A stretch of DNA of 64,000 bases. Origin: Chelonoidis abingdonii (lineage: Eukaryota; Chordata; Testudines; Testudinidae). The notes below the pieces were generated by a model. It ran no database searches. It saw only the letters and a list, made by a program, of their open reading frames with translations, and was not told the origin of the DNA. The position numbers and the translations under genes are program-made. The first letter of the stretch is position 1; each line of letters opens with the position of its first letter. Shown piece after piece: positions 35,503 to 46,830 of the stretch. The DNA is taken from contig NC_133774.1 in assembly GCF_003597395.2 (NCBI RefSeq), forward strand, positions 41,431,638 to 41,495,637, in the 5' to 3' direction.

Positions 35503-37232
35503 AGAGCTTGGACTTCAGTAAAACATTTGACAAGGGTACCAGATGGGAAATTATTACTTAAATTAGTCAAGATGGGGATCAGTACAAAAACTGTAAGGTG
35601 GATAAGGAATTGGCTAAAGCAGAGAAGGCAATGGATTGTGCGTAAAGATGGCTTATCAGACTGGAGGGAGGTTACTAGTGGAGTTCCTCAAAGATCGGTC
35701 TTGGGCCAATCTTATTCAATATTTTTATTAACACCATTTGCACAAAAAGCTAGGAGTGTGCTAGTGAATCTTGCTGATGATACAAAGTTGGGGGACATCA
35801 TCAATACAGAGGAGATTTAAATATTCTACAGGAAGGTCTGGATGACCTTGAAGACTCTCGTAAAAAAAAATAGGATGAAATTCAAAATGGTACAAAGTAC
35901 AACTTAGGATCTAATAATAAGAATTTCTGCCTTGAGCTGGACCCTCATCATTGGGAGCAACAGAGGAGGAGAGAGACTTGAATGTGTGGGTTGAACACAG
36001 AATGATTACGAGCTACCAAGGCCATGCAGCTGTGAAAAAAGCAAAAGCGATCCCAGGATGTATCCGAGAGGCATTTCCAGTAGAAAGAGATGTATTCCGG
36101 TTGTATAAGGCAAGTGTAAGACCTCATCTGGAATACTGTCTACAATTCTGGTCACCCATGTTCAAGAAGGATGAATTTAAATTAGAACAGGTTTGGGAAA
36201 GAGATAGTAGGATGGTCAGGAGAATGGAGGGCCTATCTTAGCGGAAGAGACTGGAAGAGCATGGCTTGTTTAGTCTACCAAAAAAGGCTGAGAGGGAATG
36301 GGAATATGATTATTCTCCCAAAATAAATCAGGGGGGTAAATAACAGGAAGCATGAAGAACTATTTAAGCTAACGGACAATGTTTTCATGAGAATAAATGG
36401 ATATAAACTTGCCATGAATGAATTTAGGTTGGAAATGAGAAGGTGTCTAACCAACAGAGGAGTGCAGTTCTGGAATAGTCTTCCAACAGGAGTTGTAGGA
36501 TCAAACAACTCAATTAGTTTTAAGACAGATCTGGACAATTTAATGAGTGTGATTGTATGACAGGGTTGCTTATGATGGTAGGGGGCAGAGCTCAACAGCC
36601 CGGGGCCTTACTCCTGGTTTGTCTTATGTTCCTAAAAGCTCATGCTTCAGGGTTTCAGCCAGCCATCTACAGGGGCCAGGTACAGCACCCCCCCACAAGC
36701 CTCCAATATATTTTAGGCTTTTTTTAAATTCTCTTTTCTCTGAAGCATCAGGGATGGCCAAGACTGGAGATGAGACATTGTCCAGGGTGGACTAGAGCTC
36801 TGAGGTTGCACACACCTTCCCTGTCTCAGGTGCTTGGCTGGCTGGTTCCGGCTCATGTGCTCAGGATCAAATTGTTTGCATATCTGGGATTAGGAAGAAA
36901 GTTTCCTCCAGGTCAGATTGGCAGTGACTTTGTATATATTTTGCCTTCCTGTGCAGTGTGTGGTTTGGTTCACTTGCTAGGATTATCTGGGTGTATCTCA
37001 TGTAATCATTTTCTTGTCATTTCAGGGGCCTTGGGCACTGGTGCACCTTGGTCCCTCCTATTCTCTACCTGTGGCACATAATGAGCTTAGTCTCCTGTGA
37101 GCTATGGTACTTTGGTCTGATTTCAGTTGTTGGGTTTAGTGTGCAGGTCCCAGGTGGTGTTGGTGGCCAGTTGTTTACATGAGGTCAGACTAGATGATCT
37201 GGGAATTCCTTCTGGTCTTACACTCTATGAGC
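35503..37232 (+). mobile_element. CR1-type LINE (third lineage), RT to 3' end
   Basis: The open piece at 35527-35820 encodes RT palm motifs 'TVRWIRNWLKQRRQWIV', 'SGVPQRSVLGQ' and the catalytic box LADDTKLGD (35770 on). The next piece, 35951-36241, encodes the thumb, 'RLYKASVRPHLEYCLQFWSP'. A long 3' untranslated region follows and ends 'gaggtcagactagatgatctggg...ttctggtcttacactctatgag' near 37232. This is more diverged from the avian-like CR1 at 44578 than that copy is from 41143, so it is a separate lineage. Stops between the pieces make it inactive. Confidence 0.85.
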
Positions 37233-38213
37233 CTTGTTAGTCTTGACAAAATTAAAAATGGATGATGATCTCTATGTTCTGTTGTTCTTGCTGCCTGGTG
37301 CATTTTTTCTATTAATATGTGTTTCTCCATTATAAGTATTTGACAGTCAATTTGAAAACTATTTTATAGGATTACAATATTCTTGGCCTTCTGAAAATCC
37401 TGTTATGTGGATATTGATCCTTCTTCCTTGTTCTCCAGTGCCTTTTTTGTCCTCCCCCAATTACTTTCTTTTTGCATCACAGACCTCTTGATAGTGCTCA
37501 ATATCTGATGTCTGTCTTCCACTTCCTGTATTGTTTTAGCAACTGTCAGTTTATTATCCATGTGTTAATTTACATAATTAAGCTCACTACATTTTACTTC
37601 CCTAAATGTTTCAAGGTTGGCTTTTTCCAGACATTTGAAGAGTAGTAGTGTGCTCACTAGAAATGTCCATTTCTAGGTGTAGGTTGGGTTGCCTCTCTTC
37701 TCATTTTCTTCCTGCACTCTTCTAGTGTTGCTTTTTGTGACGAATCACCTGTTTTCTGGTAGGGACCTTTTTCCTTATTTTATAATTCTTGCTTGGGAAG
37801 TCAGTTATATTTCTGGTAGGGCTTATGACAATAATATGGAGGGGGGCTCTAGAGGAAGTGGACTACTTGGAACACTTCACAAGAACCTTTTGCAGCAGTG
37901 GCTTGCTTTTCCATAATCAAGGGCAGCCACTTCCACAGTCCCTCTCCCTCTCCTTCATTGGGTAGTTTAGCCGTCTGAACAAATAAAAATCCCCACCTCT
38001 TCCAGGGCAGTAAAAGTCTGAAACAAACAGTTCCATCACAAGTCCAAACCTACACAGTTCTTTTCCAGTGAGGAGCTTGCCCTGCTCCAGGGTCAATTAC
38101 TGTTCTGACTTACTCTTGGGCCTCTACCCAGTCCTTTCACAGACTTCTACCCCAGGGTTCTTCTCCAACTTTGTCGGCTGTGAGTCATGCCACGGGTCAT
38201 GTACACTCCCCCG
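37233..38213. other. No securely recognisable feature
   Basis: The second half (37840-38213) has the look of a dispersed repeat ('cacgggtcatgtacactcccccgtg' is a palindrome at its end), but I cannot assign it. Confidence 0.4.
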
Positions 38214-39035
38214 TGTGACAGACTGACAATATGCTGAACAAACCTTTATTGAATTAAGTTAAACCTTTTCGAAATAGGTTTAATACCTTTGGGAGTATAT
38301 TGTATTAAAAATGCAACTGTGTGTGGTGGTGGGGCATTGTATGTATGTACTTTCTGTAGTAGGTAGGGGGGATGCTAATAAACTTCCTCCATTATTAGCC
38401 TGTGAAGCCACCCCTCTGGGAAGATATTTATATACTTGTTCAAACTGGATTCTCCAGAGACCGATAGACAAAGAAATTATATTTGGATAGAAGCCTGGTT
38501 TTCAAACTGACTCAGAGCCTTCTTCCTGATCCAACAAATGGATCGAACACCTGATCCGTGAAAGGCCAGAATCTTTAAGGGAGGATTGGAATGATTTGGC
38601 CGGCTGAGGCCCCAGAAGACTGTGTGTTTGTTCTGAGCTGAAGCTCTGATGAACTTATAACCACAAAGAAAACCCTAAGTTGATGCCTGCTGAACTTATT
38701 AGCATGCATGTTTTTAATATATTGTTTCTGTAATGCTTTTTACTGTAAGAATAAAGTAAGTTGCTTAGAAACAGCTGTGTGGTAACTTACATCTGTAGCA
38801 ATCTCTCTGTTTTCACTCTCTAAAGAGCGAGTAAACAGGTCTTTTCAGGCAGACAGTTTTTGCTGGGAATTACACAGCAAAGGGAGGGAACTTTGCAGCT
38901 TTGGAATACCCTGGTTGGAAGGGAGAGACCCCTGCGTCTCCACCAAGAAAGGCAACAGCTGGGGAGTGAAAGCCAAGAGTTAATGTCCTTGCTGAACCAC
39001 TGATGGGAAATACAGGTTCAGTTGCCCTGAACTAT
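38214..39035 (+). repeat. LTR-like high-copy turtle repeat
   Basis: Begins TGTGACAGACTG. The phrases 'ctggattctccagagaccgatagac', 'gaagactgtgtgtttgttctgagc' in pieces, and 'aagaataaagtaagttgcttag' with an AATAAA-type polyadenylation signal near 38750, recur in turtle genomes as I remember them. The layout would fit an LTR, but I find no matching target duplication and no certain right end. Confidence 0.4.
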
Positions 39036-39189
39036 GATGCCAAGTCACTCTTGTGCTGAGTAAAGGGAAGTTACCTGTAGTTATGGCTTCTGATTTTTGG
39101 TTTTACTTGACAAACATAAATAAAACACACCTGATACAAAAATAAATAAATAAAAATTAGTGTTTATCCAATAAACACTGGAAATGCTT

Positions 39190-39399
39190 ATTGTCTACAT
39201 GGAGCAATAATGCAGACTATGGTGGTGTGGTTTTGAAAGCACACTACCGTATTGCACATAAAATGGTTTATGTAGACCTTGCTGGTGCACAATAAAGTTT
39301 CCCTAGTGCACTTTAACATCATGCTGTTTGACACAGTGCTACATTAAAGTGCACTAGGAAATATTGCAAAGCATTTATGCATTACAGTATACACAGAGA
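39190..39399. mobile_element. Degenerate MITE
   Basis: The left part 'tgtctacatggagcaataatgcag' in pieces and the right part 'gcattacagtatacaca' are weak inverted ends. Between them is 'ccctagtgcactttaacatcatgctg', which recurs inverted as 'acattaaagtgcactaggaa'. Similar in style to the other GTCTACA-ended elements, but older. Confidence 0.45.
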
Positions 39400-40262
39400 G
39401 CCCCAACCCCCTGAAATTTGGATGTCTGCATGAAGCTAAAAAATTGCTAAAAATAAACCTTTGGAAAATAAAATTAATAATAGAAGCCCTATTTCTAGTC
39501 CTTATTGTCAGGCCTACAGTTCTATTCAACCTCGAGACCTAAAAGTCCCAGAATGCCTTGATTCTGGATTGAACTAGGGTTCAGGGCCGTGATAGACCTG
39601 TAGTCTCTCCGAAAGGGCCAACATGCCCTGTGACACTTCAACTATTTTTCTTTGCTTCTTTACCTTTTGTAAATAGGAATACTGTGCAGTTTTTAAAAAA
39701 CGACCAGCACCTTCAGCTGTTATGCTTTCACTTGCCCACCTCCTGGCTTTTCCTGCTGTTGTGCATTTTGGAGGGCTACGGTGACAGGAGCACAGCAGTC
39801 ATGGTGTAGTGACACTGGGGTTTCAGGTCTGCTCACACTTTCTCCTTTCTTGTGTGTGGCAGTTGCTTGTGGTGTATGTGTGTGTGTGTGTGCGCATGCG
39901 CAACAGAACTATGGCAGCCCTGTGATCCACTAATGCTGGGAACTGACAGTTTCTATCCTACTTTAAAATAACCAAAGAGCAGAATGTTGAGTAACCTATT
40001 TAACCAACCTGGTTTCATGTCACAAATACTTAAGATATCTGGACTTATTTTTATGAGCCCTTTCAGATATGGATCACTGCGGACTCCAGCTAGGTCAGGG
40101 ATTACTTGCAATTACTGCTGATTGCTGAAACAGAGAAATCTGCAGCAAACCATCTTTAATAGACAGTCTTTGTCATATGCAACCATCGTAGAGTGTCCCT
40201 GAGCTTTGTAGTAAAAAACTGTTCGACTTTTAGTTTGCTTGACATTTTCATTGTATTTGGAC
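39400..40262. other. No gene; (GT)n microsatellite
   Basis: A dinucleotide tract 'gtgtatgtgtgtgtgtgtgtg' lies at about 39870-39892 and is followed by 'cgcatgcgc'. A phrase 'agtcccagaatgccttgatt' near 39545 resembles DNA-transposon ends but stands alone. Confidence 0.5.
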
Positions 40263-40500
40263 TGTGACAGACCCAGGCCAGTGGGGTGCAGGAGTCTGGT
40301 AGAGGGCAAATATACTGGTCTCTGGGTGAGTAGTTTTCTGTTCCCTGAGTGACCAGAGCAGGGTCTGCACTAGAGTAGTCAGGAACTTGCTAGACCAATT
40401 TAAGGGCGACAGGCTGATTTGAACACCTGCAGCCAATCAAGGCGGCTTTCAGGGCAACTGGTCTTTAAAAGGAGCTTCTCCAGTCAAAATTGGGTAGCTA
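40263..40500 (+). repeat. LTR-like fragment
   Basis: Begins TGTGACAGACCCAGGCC and carries 'gtctggtagagggcaaatatactgg' in pieces and 'cctgcagccaatcaagg' with a CCAAT-like box, then 'ctttaaaaggagc', a TATA-like box. This is the order of a U3 region in an LTR. The right end and target duplication are not found. Confidence 0.4.
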
Positions 40501-41142
40501 GTGTGGGCTGGTCTCCTGGTAAAGACACTGCTGGGCACAGTTTCTGCTGCAAGTTTGTGGTGCAGTAATTCCCGCTTGCATCCAGGTGTGCTGCTTTGGA
40601 AACGCTTTGGCGGGCAAGTTTTCTAGGCCATGTCCTCAGTGCATCGTTTTTTGGCAAGTGCCATCTCATCTGAGCCCCAGGGCTCAGTCTTGGAATCTCA
40701 AGCGGCCAGTTTTAGTGGTGCAGAGTCACTGAAAATTTAGCCCAGCGACACTCCAATGCTGAAACTGGAGGCACTGCCATCCCTCTTCAAAGCTGCAGCA
40801 TCGAACAAAAGTGAGGTCTGGTTCATGAAGCTACACTGTTGGAATTGGCCTCTTGGAGACCAGCGTGGTTTGAAGTGATGCCAATATCCAGAAGCAGCCA
40901 ATACACACCACGTTGTTGCCTTTCAGGCTGCGAGGCTGTGAAACAAGTAAGATTTACTGTAACAACATGCAAACCTTATCTCTTGTGTTGACCAAACAAT
41001 CTGGGAATTGCCTGGAAAGTACTGATAAAAGGCCCAATAAGTGGAACAAGCAGAATCAGTATATTTGTGTCAGAGAACACTTCAAGGTCCTTGGTGTTGC
41101 TCCAGCCATAGAGCATAAAGGGTTATTCCCAGAAACTGCAGA
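40501..41142. other. Unassigned sequence before the CR1
   Basis: The long open frame that runs into the CR1 begins here at 40913, but these first roughly 75 codons do not resemble CR1 and are probably open by chance. Confidence 0.4.
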
Positions 41143-42040
41143 TAATGGCATAAAGAGCACACTTATAAAGTTTGCAGATGATTCCAAGATGGGAACGGTT
41201 CCAAGTGCTTTTGAAGATAAGATTAAAATTCAGACCAGTTCTCCAGTTTGTCTAGATCAATTTGAAGTAAATAGGATGAAATTCAATAAGGACAAATGCA
41301 AAGTACTCCACTTCAGAAGGAACAATCAGTTGCACACATACAAAATGGGAAATGACTGCTTAGGAAGGAGTACTGCGGAAAGGGATCTGGGAGTTATAGT
41401 AGACCACAAGCTAAATAGGAGTCAACAGTGTAACGGTGTTGCAAAAAAAGCAAACATCATTCTGGGATGTATTAGCAGGAGTGTTGTAAGCAAAACACGA
41501 GAAGTAATTCTTCTGCTTTACTCGGCACTGATTAGGCCTCAACTGGAGTATTGTGTCCAGTTCTGGGCACCACATTTCAAGAAGGATGTAGGCATATTGG
41601 AGAGAGTCCAGAGAAGAGCCACAAAAATGATTAAAGATCTAGAAAACATGACCTATGAGGGAAGATTGAAAAAAATTGAGTTTGTGTAGTCTGGAGAAGA
41701 GAAGACTGAGGGGGGAGATAACAGTTTTCAAGTATGTAAAAGGTTGTTACAAGGAGGAGGGAGACAAATTTTTTTTTTCTTAACCTCTGAGGACAGGACA
41801 AGAAGCAATGGGCTTAAATTGCAGCAAGGGAGGTTTAGGTTGGATATCAGGAAAAACTTCCTAACTGTCAGAGTGGTTAAGAAGTGGAATAAATTGCCTA
41901 CGGAGGTTGTGGAATCTCCATCTTTGCAGATTTTTAAGAGCAAGTTAGACAAACCCCTGTCAAGAATGGTCTAGATAATACTTAGTCCTGCCATGAGTAA
42001 AGGGGACTGAACTAGCTTCCAGTCCTATCATTATATAAGT
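41143..42040 (+). mobile_element. CR1 LINE, best preserved RT fragment
   Basis: The open frame ending at 41689 (258 codons from 40913) encodes the RT catalytic box FADD (41171-41182). It then encodes NRMKFNKDKCKVLHF, ERDLGVIVDHKLN, ANIILGCISRSVVSK, LIRPQLEYCVQFWAPHFKKD and VQRRATKMI, the complete RT thumb of CR1. A one-step frameshift near 41685 moves the C-terminal end to another frame (41744-41974: 'NGLKLQQGRFRLDIRKNFL' to the stop). The 3' tail 'tagtcctgccatgag...ttccagtcctatcatt' follows. It is 5'-truncated inside the RT palm, so it cannot move. This is an element relic, not a host gene, despite being the longest open frame in the window. Confidence 0.93.
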
Positions 42041-42050
42041 GAGTTTCTTA

Positions 42051-42193
42051 GGACTGGGCTACACTAGCAGAGGGAGGTGGAGTATGGGCGTCGATTAACA
42101 GATCGACTTATAGCGTCCAGACGAGACGCGATAACTCAATCCCTAATACATCGAACACTACCCACCAATCCGGCGGGTAGTACAGACGTACCC
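42051..42193. mobile_element. MITE remnant, Harbinger-like
   Basis: Preceded by TTA. The left part 'ggactgggctacactagcag' and the right part 'gtagtacagacgtaccc' (followed by TTG) are degenerate inverted ends. The interior is unusually CpG-rich for the window ('cgtcgattaacagatcgac', 'gacgagacgcg'), as in other turtle elements with GTCTACACTA ends. Confidence 0.5.
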
Positions 42194-42653
42194 TTGGTCT
42201 TAGGGCCAGATTTTCTTTTCCTTTTCCTCTTCTTTTCTTTCCCCCTATTTGTGGAAATCTGAAGTAATTCAACTGACATAATGGTGGAAACAGAAGAAGA
42301 GTTTGGCTCCTAAATTAGACTACCCACATTTACAAACTCCATTAAATTCAACAATTGTGTGTGGCAGGGATCAATGAACTAATCAACGTGCACAGACTAA
42401 TAGATATAGAATAGAGAAGACTGAATAATTGACGTGAAAGGAGAGAGATGGTCAGGTTGCTTGAGCTATTCATCACAATTTTTGGTTAATTGGTGAAGGA
42501 TTCTGTAGGCAGTTCTCTTTCATGATAGGCTAATTGTATAGAATGTCAAACGTATTTCTGCTTCAATTCACTAGAAAACTTCAGCTTTTTCTTTCTTTTT
42601 TCAGAAAGATGCACCATTGGCTAATGATAGGCTAAGAACAGGTCTATAGCAAT
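42194..42653. other. No recognisable feature
   Basis: About 460 bases; a pyrimidine-rich run follows the MITE at 42205-42245. It ends with the left target duplication GCAAT of the solo LTR. Confidence 0.5.
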
Positions 42654-43433
42654 TGTTCTCAGAGGTGCTACCGGTGTGGTGCTCTGCTCTGTTCAGTGTT
42701 GATATCACTCAGCTGCGTGCGTGTGTTTCCTCTGTGTGCTGCCCCAACTCTGCAGATAGCTGACACAGCAAACCCAGAGAGAACCCCCAATGACCACAGA
42801 GTCTAGTAGGGTACGAAGGCACGTCAGCCAGGTTTATTGCCGTATGGACACAATTGCAGTTCCCCGTAGATTACTTAGTCTACCGGGCATACTATGAGAA
42901 AGTGTCCCCGGTCAATGGACTTGGCTCAGTCAGTGGCAGGACTTTCCACTGCCCCCTCAGCCGGACAAAGACACCACCCCAGGGATGCATTCTTATACAC
43001 AGGTACAAACAAGTTACTCATCACTCCTGATGTATTGAGGTGCAACCCCTCTACGTAGTCAGGTACAACCCCTCTACGTAGTAAGATGCCGCTTCTCACC
43101 TTGTACATGTTGGTTAGAACAAAACAACTCTATCCATCATATTGCCCTTTTGCCTCTGTTATTGGGATGGATAAGTCTGTTCCTTGTTATCTGTGTGGAA
43201 TGTGCAAGTATGTGAATGTTCTGATATCTAGTGTTCAGTACCTTTTAGGTACGTATCTTCTTGCAGCATCAGCCCTTTCTTTGCCATCTTCTGTGAGCAG
43301 GGCTTGCCTCTGGCTCACAGCTTAACTTTGCTTTATGTTAGCAAAGTCTTGACCATTACTTTAGTTTAGGCCTCAGGCCTCATACCAGGCCTCTGATACC
43401 AAGGTTTATATCTTAGGGCCTCCTCTTACTACA
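42654..43433 (-). mobile_element. Solo LTR of an endogenous retrovirus
   Basis: A 780-base element starting TG and ending CA on the plus strand (TGTTCTCAGAG...CTTACTACA) with an exact 5-bp duplication GCAAT on both sides (42649-42653 and 43434-43438). Its own sense is the minus strand: TGTAGTAAGAGG starts U3, a TATA-like GTGTATAAG lies near 42992-43000, the polyadenylation signal AATAAA is at 42833-42838, and U5 follows with 'ggtttgctgtgtcagctatc'. Two 22-base direct repeats, 'caacccctctacgtagt', at about 43042-43082 lie in U3. No gag, pol or env sequence accompanies it, so the provirus was lost by recombination between its two LTRs. CpG dinucleotides and the exact duplication suggest a young insertion. 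Confidence 0.93.
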
Positions 43434-44398
43434 GCAATGACATTTAATTTAGAGCAGCAGTATCAAGCTAGTAGCAAGAATGAAACATGCTTCAGGGAAA
43501 AATAAGTTCCTTGTTCTTATTGTTGGTGTGTCAAGGGGGCTGGGTACATACATTTGTGAGGAGTACACACTATAATTTGTTTTTCTTTTTTCTTGCTGGA
43601 TAGAAATTCTCACTGCATTTTAATCATCCTTTGTTGTTACTGTCAAAAAGCCACAAATTGTTGGGGCTGTGTCTATTTATCTATCCTTCTGGCTGTTTTT
43701 CCCATTACCTGAATATGTTAAGAGGGAAAGTACCTCACTATGCTTTTGTATATTTCTTATCTCTGGGCTTTTCATACAAATTAGAACAGGAAGAAAACCA
43801 ACAACTGTCTAAGTTTCTTTACAAAATATGTTTTAAGTACTCACTGTTATGGAGTTTTATCCTTGTTGCCTTTGTAAGATATGGCAGAGCATATAGAGGA
43901 GTACCTGCATTGTCAGAGAATTTCATCTATCCAGTAAGTTCCATGATTACACTTTACGTGAACGACTGATTGTAGTTCAAACATGTGACTATTTTTGAAA
44001 GTTAAATAATGGAATCCAAGCCAGAAATATGAAGACATTCTTTATACAGAAGGCAAGAGTGTTTTTTATGAACCTTCTATGTTCCATCTCCCATGATAGC
44101 TCATACCATAAGTAGAGTACCAATGATGTTGCAGGGTAGAATCCTGTAGAATATAATTTCCTTGATGATTGCATAAATATGTTGTCTACTTGCCTAAGCT
44201 TTAATTATTTTCTTCATTTAAAAGCTCCATGAAATTGGAGACAAATTTAATTAGTTTATACTGAATGTGATGCTGAAACTCTTCAGGATACATGTATAGA
44301 AAATTGATGTTGAGTTACTCAATGCACAGACAATCCAGGAAGTTTTTGTGAAGTGTAGGCAACAATTTCCTGGAGGAACCAACTAGGGGCAGAGCTCT
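43434..44398. other. No recognisable feature
   Basis: About 960 bases. A 112-codon open frame at 43631-43969 has no recognisable motif and is probably chance. Confidence 0.45.
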
Positions 44399-44577
44399 TA
44401 GAATCCTAGAATATCAGTATTGGAAGGGACCTCAGGAGATCATCTAGTCCAACCCCCTGCTCAAAGCAGGACTAATCCCCAGACAGATTTTTGCCCCTAA
44501 ATGGCCCCCTCAAGGATTGAGCTCACAACCCTGGGTTTAGCAAGTCAATGCTCAAACTGCTGAGCTACCCCTCCTCC
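44399..44577 (-). mobile_element. Full-length turtle tRNA-CR1 SINE
   Basis: Read on the minus strand it begins 'ggaggggtagctcagcagtt' (A box), continues to 'gggttgtgagctcaatcc' (B box), then 'ttgagggggccat', and ends with the CR1-type tail 'gttggactagatgatctcctg' and 'tattctaggattcta'. The CR1-like tail explains how such SINEs are copied by CR1 reverse transcriptase. It is essentially complete. It abuts the plus-strand CR1 that starts at 44578, with no obvious target duplication. Confidence 0.9.
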
Positions 44578-46830
44578 TTCTTGTCCTGATGCTCACAAAT
44601 AGGGAAGAATTAGTAGGGGAAGCAAAAGTGGATGGGAACCTGGGAGGCAGTGACCATGAGATGGTCAAGTTCAGGATCCTGACACAAGGAAGAAAAGACA
44701 GCAGCAAAATACAGACCCTGGACTTCAGAAAAGCAGACTTTGGCTCCCTCAGGTAACTGATGGGCAGGATCCCCTGGGAGAATAACAGGAGGGGAAAAGG
44801 AGTCCAGGACAGCTGGCTGTATTTTAAAGAATCCTTTTTGAGGCTGCAGGAACAAATCATCCTGATGTGTAGAAAGAATAGTAAATATGTCAGGTGACCA
44901 GCTTGGCTTAACAGTGAAATCTTTGCTGATTTTAAAACACAAAAAAGAAGCTTACAAGAAGTGGAAAATTGGACAAAAGAACATGGAGGAGTATAAAAAT
45001 ATTGCTCAGGCATGCAGGAGTGAAATCAGGAAGGCTAAATCACACTTGGAGTTGCAGCTTAGCAGAGAAGTTAAGAGTAACAAGAAGCGTTTTTTCAGGT
45101 ATGTTAGCAACAGAAGAAAGTCAAGGAAAGTGTGGCCCTTATGAGATGAGGGAGCAACCTAGTGACAGAGGATGTGGAAAAAGCTAATGTTACTCGATGC
45201 TTTTTTTGCCCTGTCTTCATGAATAGGTCAGCTTCTCAGACTACGCACTGGGCGCACAGCATGGGGAGGAGATGACCAACCATCTGTGAGAAAGAAGTGG
45301 TTCGGGACTATTTAGAAAAGCTGGACGAGCACAAGTCCATGGGCCGGATGCGCTGCATCTGAGGGTGATAATGGAGTTAGCGGATGTGATTGCAGAGCAT
45401 GGCCATTACCTTTGAGAACTCATGGTGAGCGGGGGAGTCCTGGATGACTGGAAAAGGCAATGTAGTGCCCATCTTTAAAAAGGAAGGAAGGATCTGGGAA
45501 CCACAGGCCAAACAGCCTTACCTCAGTCCTGAAAAATCATGGAGCAGGTCCTCAAGAAATCAATTCTGAAGCACTTAGAGGAGAGAGAAGTGATCAGAAA
45601 CAGTCAGCATGGATTCACCAAGGGCAAGTCATGCTGAATAATCTAATTTACCTTCTATGATGAGATAACTGGCACTGTGGATGAGGGAAAGCAGTGAGTG
45701 TTATTCTTGGCTTTAGTAAAGCTTGTGATACAGTCTCCACAGTATTCTTGCCAGCAAGTTAAAAAGTATCGTTGGATGAATGGACTATAAGGTGATAGAA
45801 AGGCGCTAGATCGTCGGGCCCACTGGGCAGTGATCATGGCTCATGTCTAGTTGGCAGCCAGTATCAAGTGGAGTGCCCAAAGGTCGGTCCTGAAGCCGGT
45901 TTTGTTCAAATCTTTATTAATGATCTGGAGGATGGCATGGACTGCACTCTTCAGCAAGTTTGAAGATGACACTAAATGGGAGATGGCAGATACCCGAGGT
46001 AGGGATGGGATACAGAGGGACCTAGACAAATCGAGGATTGAGCCAAAAGAAATCTGTGAGGTTCAACAAGGATAAGTGTGGAATCTTGCACTTGGGATGA
46101 AGTATTTTCCATGCACTGCTACAGACTAGGGACCGAATGGCTAGTCAGCAGTTCTGCAGAAAAGGACCTAGGGGTTACAGTGGACGAGAAGCTGGACATG
46201 AATCGACAGTGTGCCCTTGTTGCCGCAAAGGCTAACAGCATTTTGGGCTGTATAAGTAGGGGCATTGCCAGCAGATTGAGGGACGTGATCATTCCCCTCT
46301 ATTCGGCATCGGTGAGGCCTCATATGGAGTACTGTGTCCACTTTTGAGCCCCACATTATGAGAAGGATGTGGAAAAATTGGAAAGAGTCCAGTGGAGGGC
46401 AACAAAAATGATTAGGGGGGTGAAGCACATGACTTATGAGGGGAGGCTGAGGGAACTGGGATTGTTTAGTCTGCAGAAGAGAAGAATGAGGAGGGATTTG
46501 ATAACTGCTTTCAGTTAAAAAGGTCGTTCCAAAAAGGATGGATCTAGACTGTTCTCAGTGGTGCAGATGACTGAACAAGGAGTAATGATCTCAAGTTGCA
46601 GTTAGGGAGGTTTAGGTTGGATGTTAGGAAAAACTTTTCACTAGGAGCGTGGTGAAGCACTGGAATGGGTTACCTAGGGAGGTAGTGGAATCTCCTTCCT
46701 TAGAGATTTTTAAAGTCAGGCTTGACAAAGCCCTGGCTAGGATGATTTAGTTGGGAATTGGTCCTGATTTGAGCAGGGGGTTGGATTAGATGACCTCCTG
46801 AGGTCCCTTCCAACCTAATATTCTATGAAT
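44578..46830 (+). mobile_element. CR1 LINE, endonuclease end to 3' terminus
   Basis: The longest CR1 copy here (2.25 kb). It starts near the end of the endonuclease domain ('ggaggcagtgaccatgagatgg'). It continues with the spacer (44887-45144: KKEAYKKWKIGQKNMEEYKN and a 'SNKKRFFRYV' motif), then RT fingers and palm in several frames, with the catalytic box read as FEDD at 45959-45970 instead of FADD. The thumb follows (46078-46347: [31 protein letters not shown]). It ends 'gaggtcccttccaacctaatattctatgaatg'. Several frameshifts and stops make it dead. The antisense 153-codon frame at 44552-45013 is a shadow of it. Confidence 0.92.

Noticed and set aside
38214..39035. A second solo LTR
   Set aside because: It starts TGTGACAG and has a polyadenylation signal, but no target duplication or right end could be found, so it is listed only as LTR-like.
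40913..41689. Longest open frame (258 codons) as a host gene
   Set aside because: From residue 77 or so it is CR1 reverse transcriptase, it lacks a 5' part, and it is frameshifted before the true end.
43631..43969. 112-codon open frame with hydrophobic segments
   Set aside because: AT-rich sequence gives Phe/Leu/Tyr-rich translations by chance; no motif or gene context.
44552..45013. 153-codon minus-strand open frame
   Set aside because: Antisense shadow of the CR1 at 44578 and of the SINE end.
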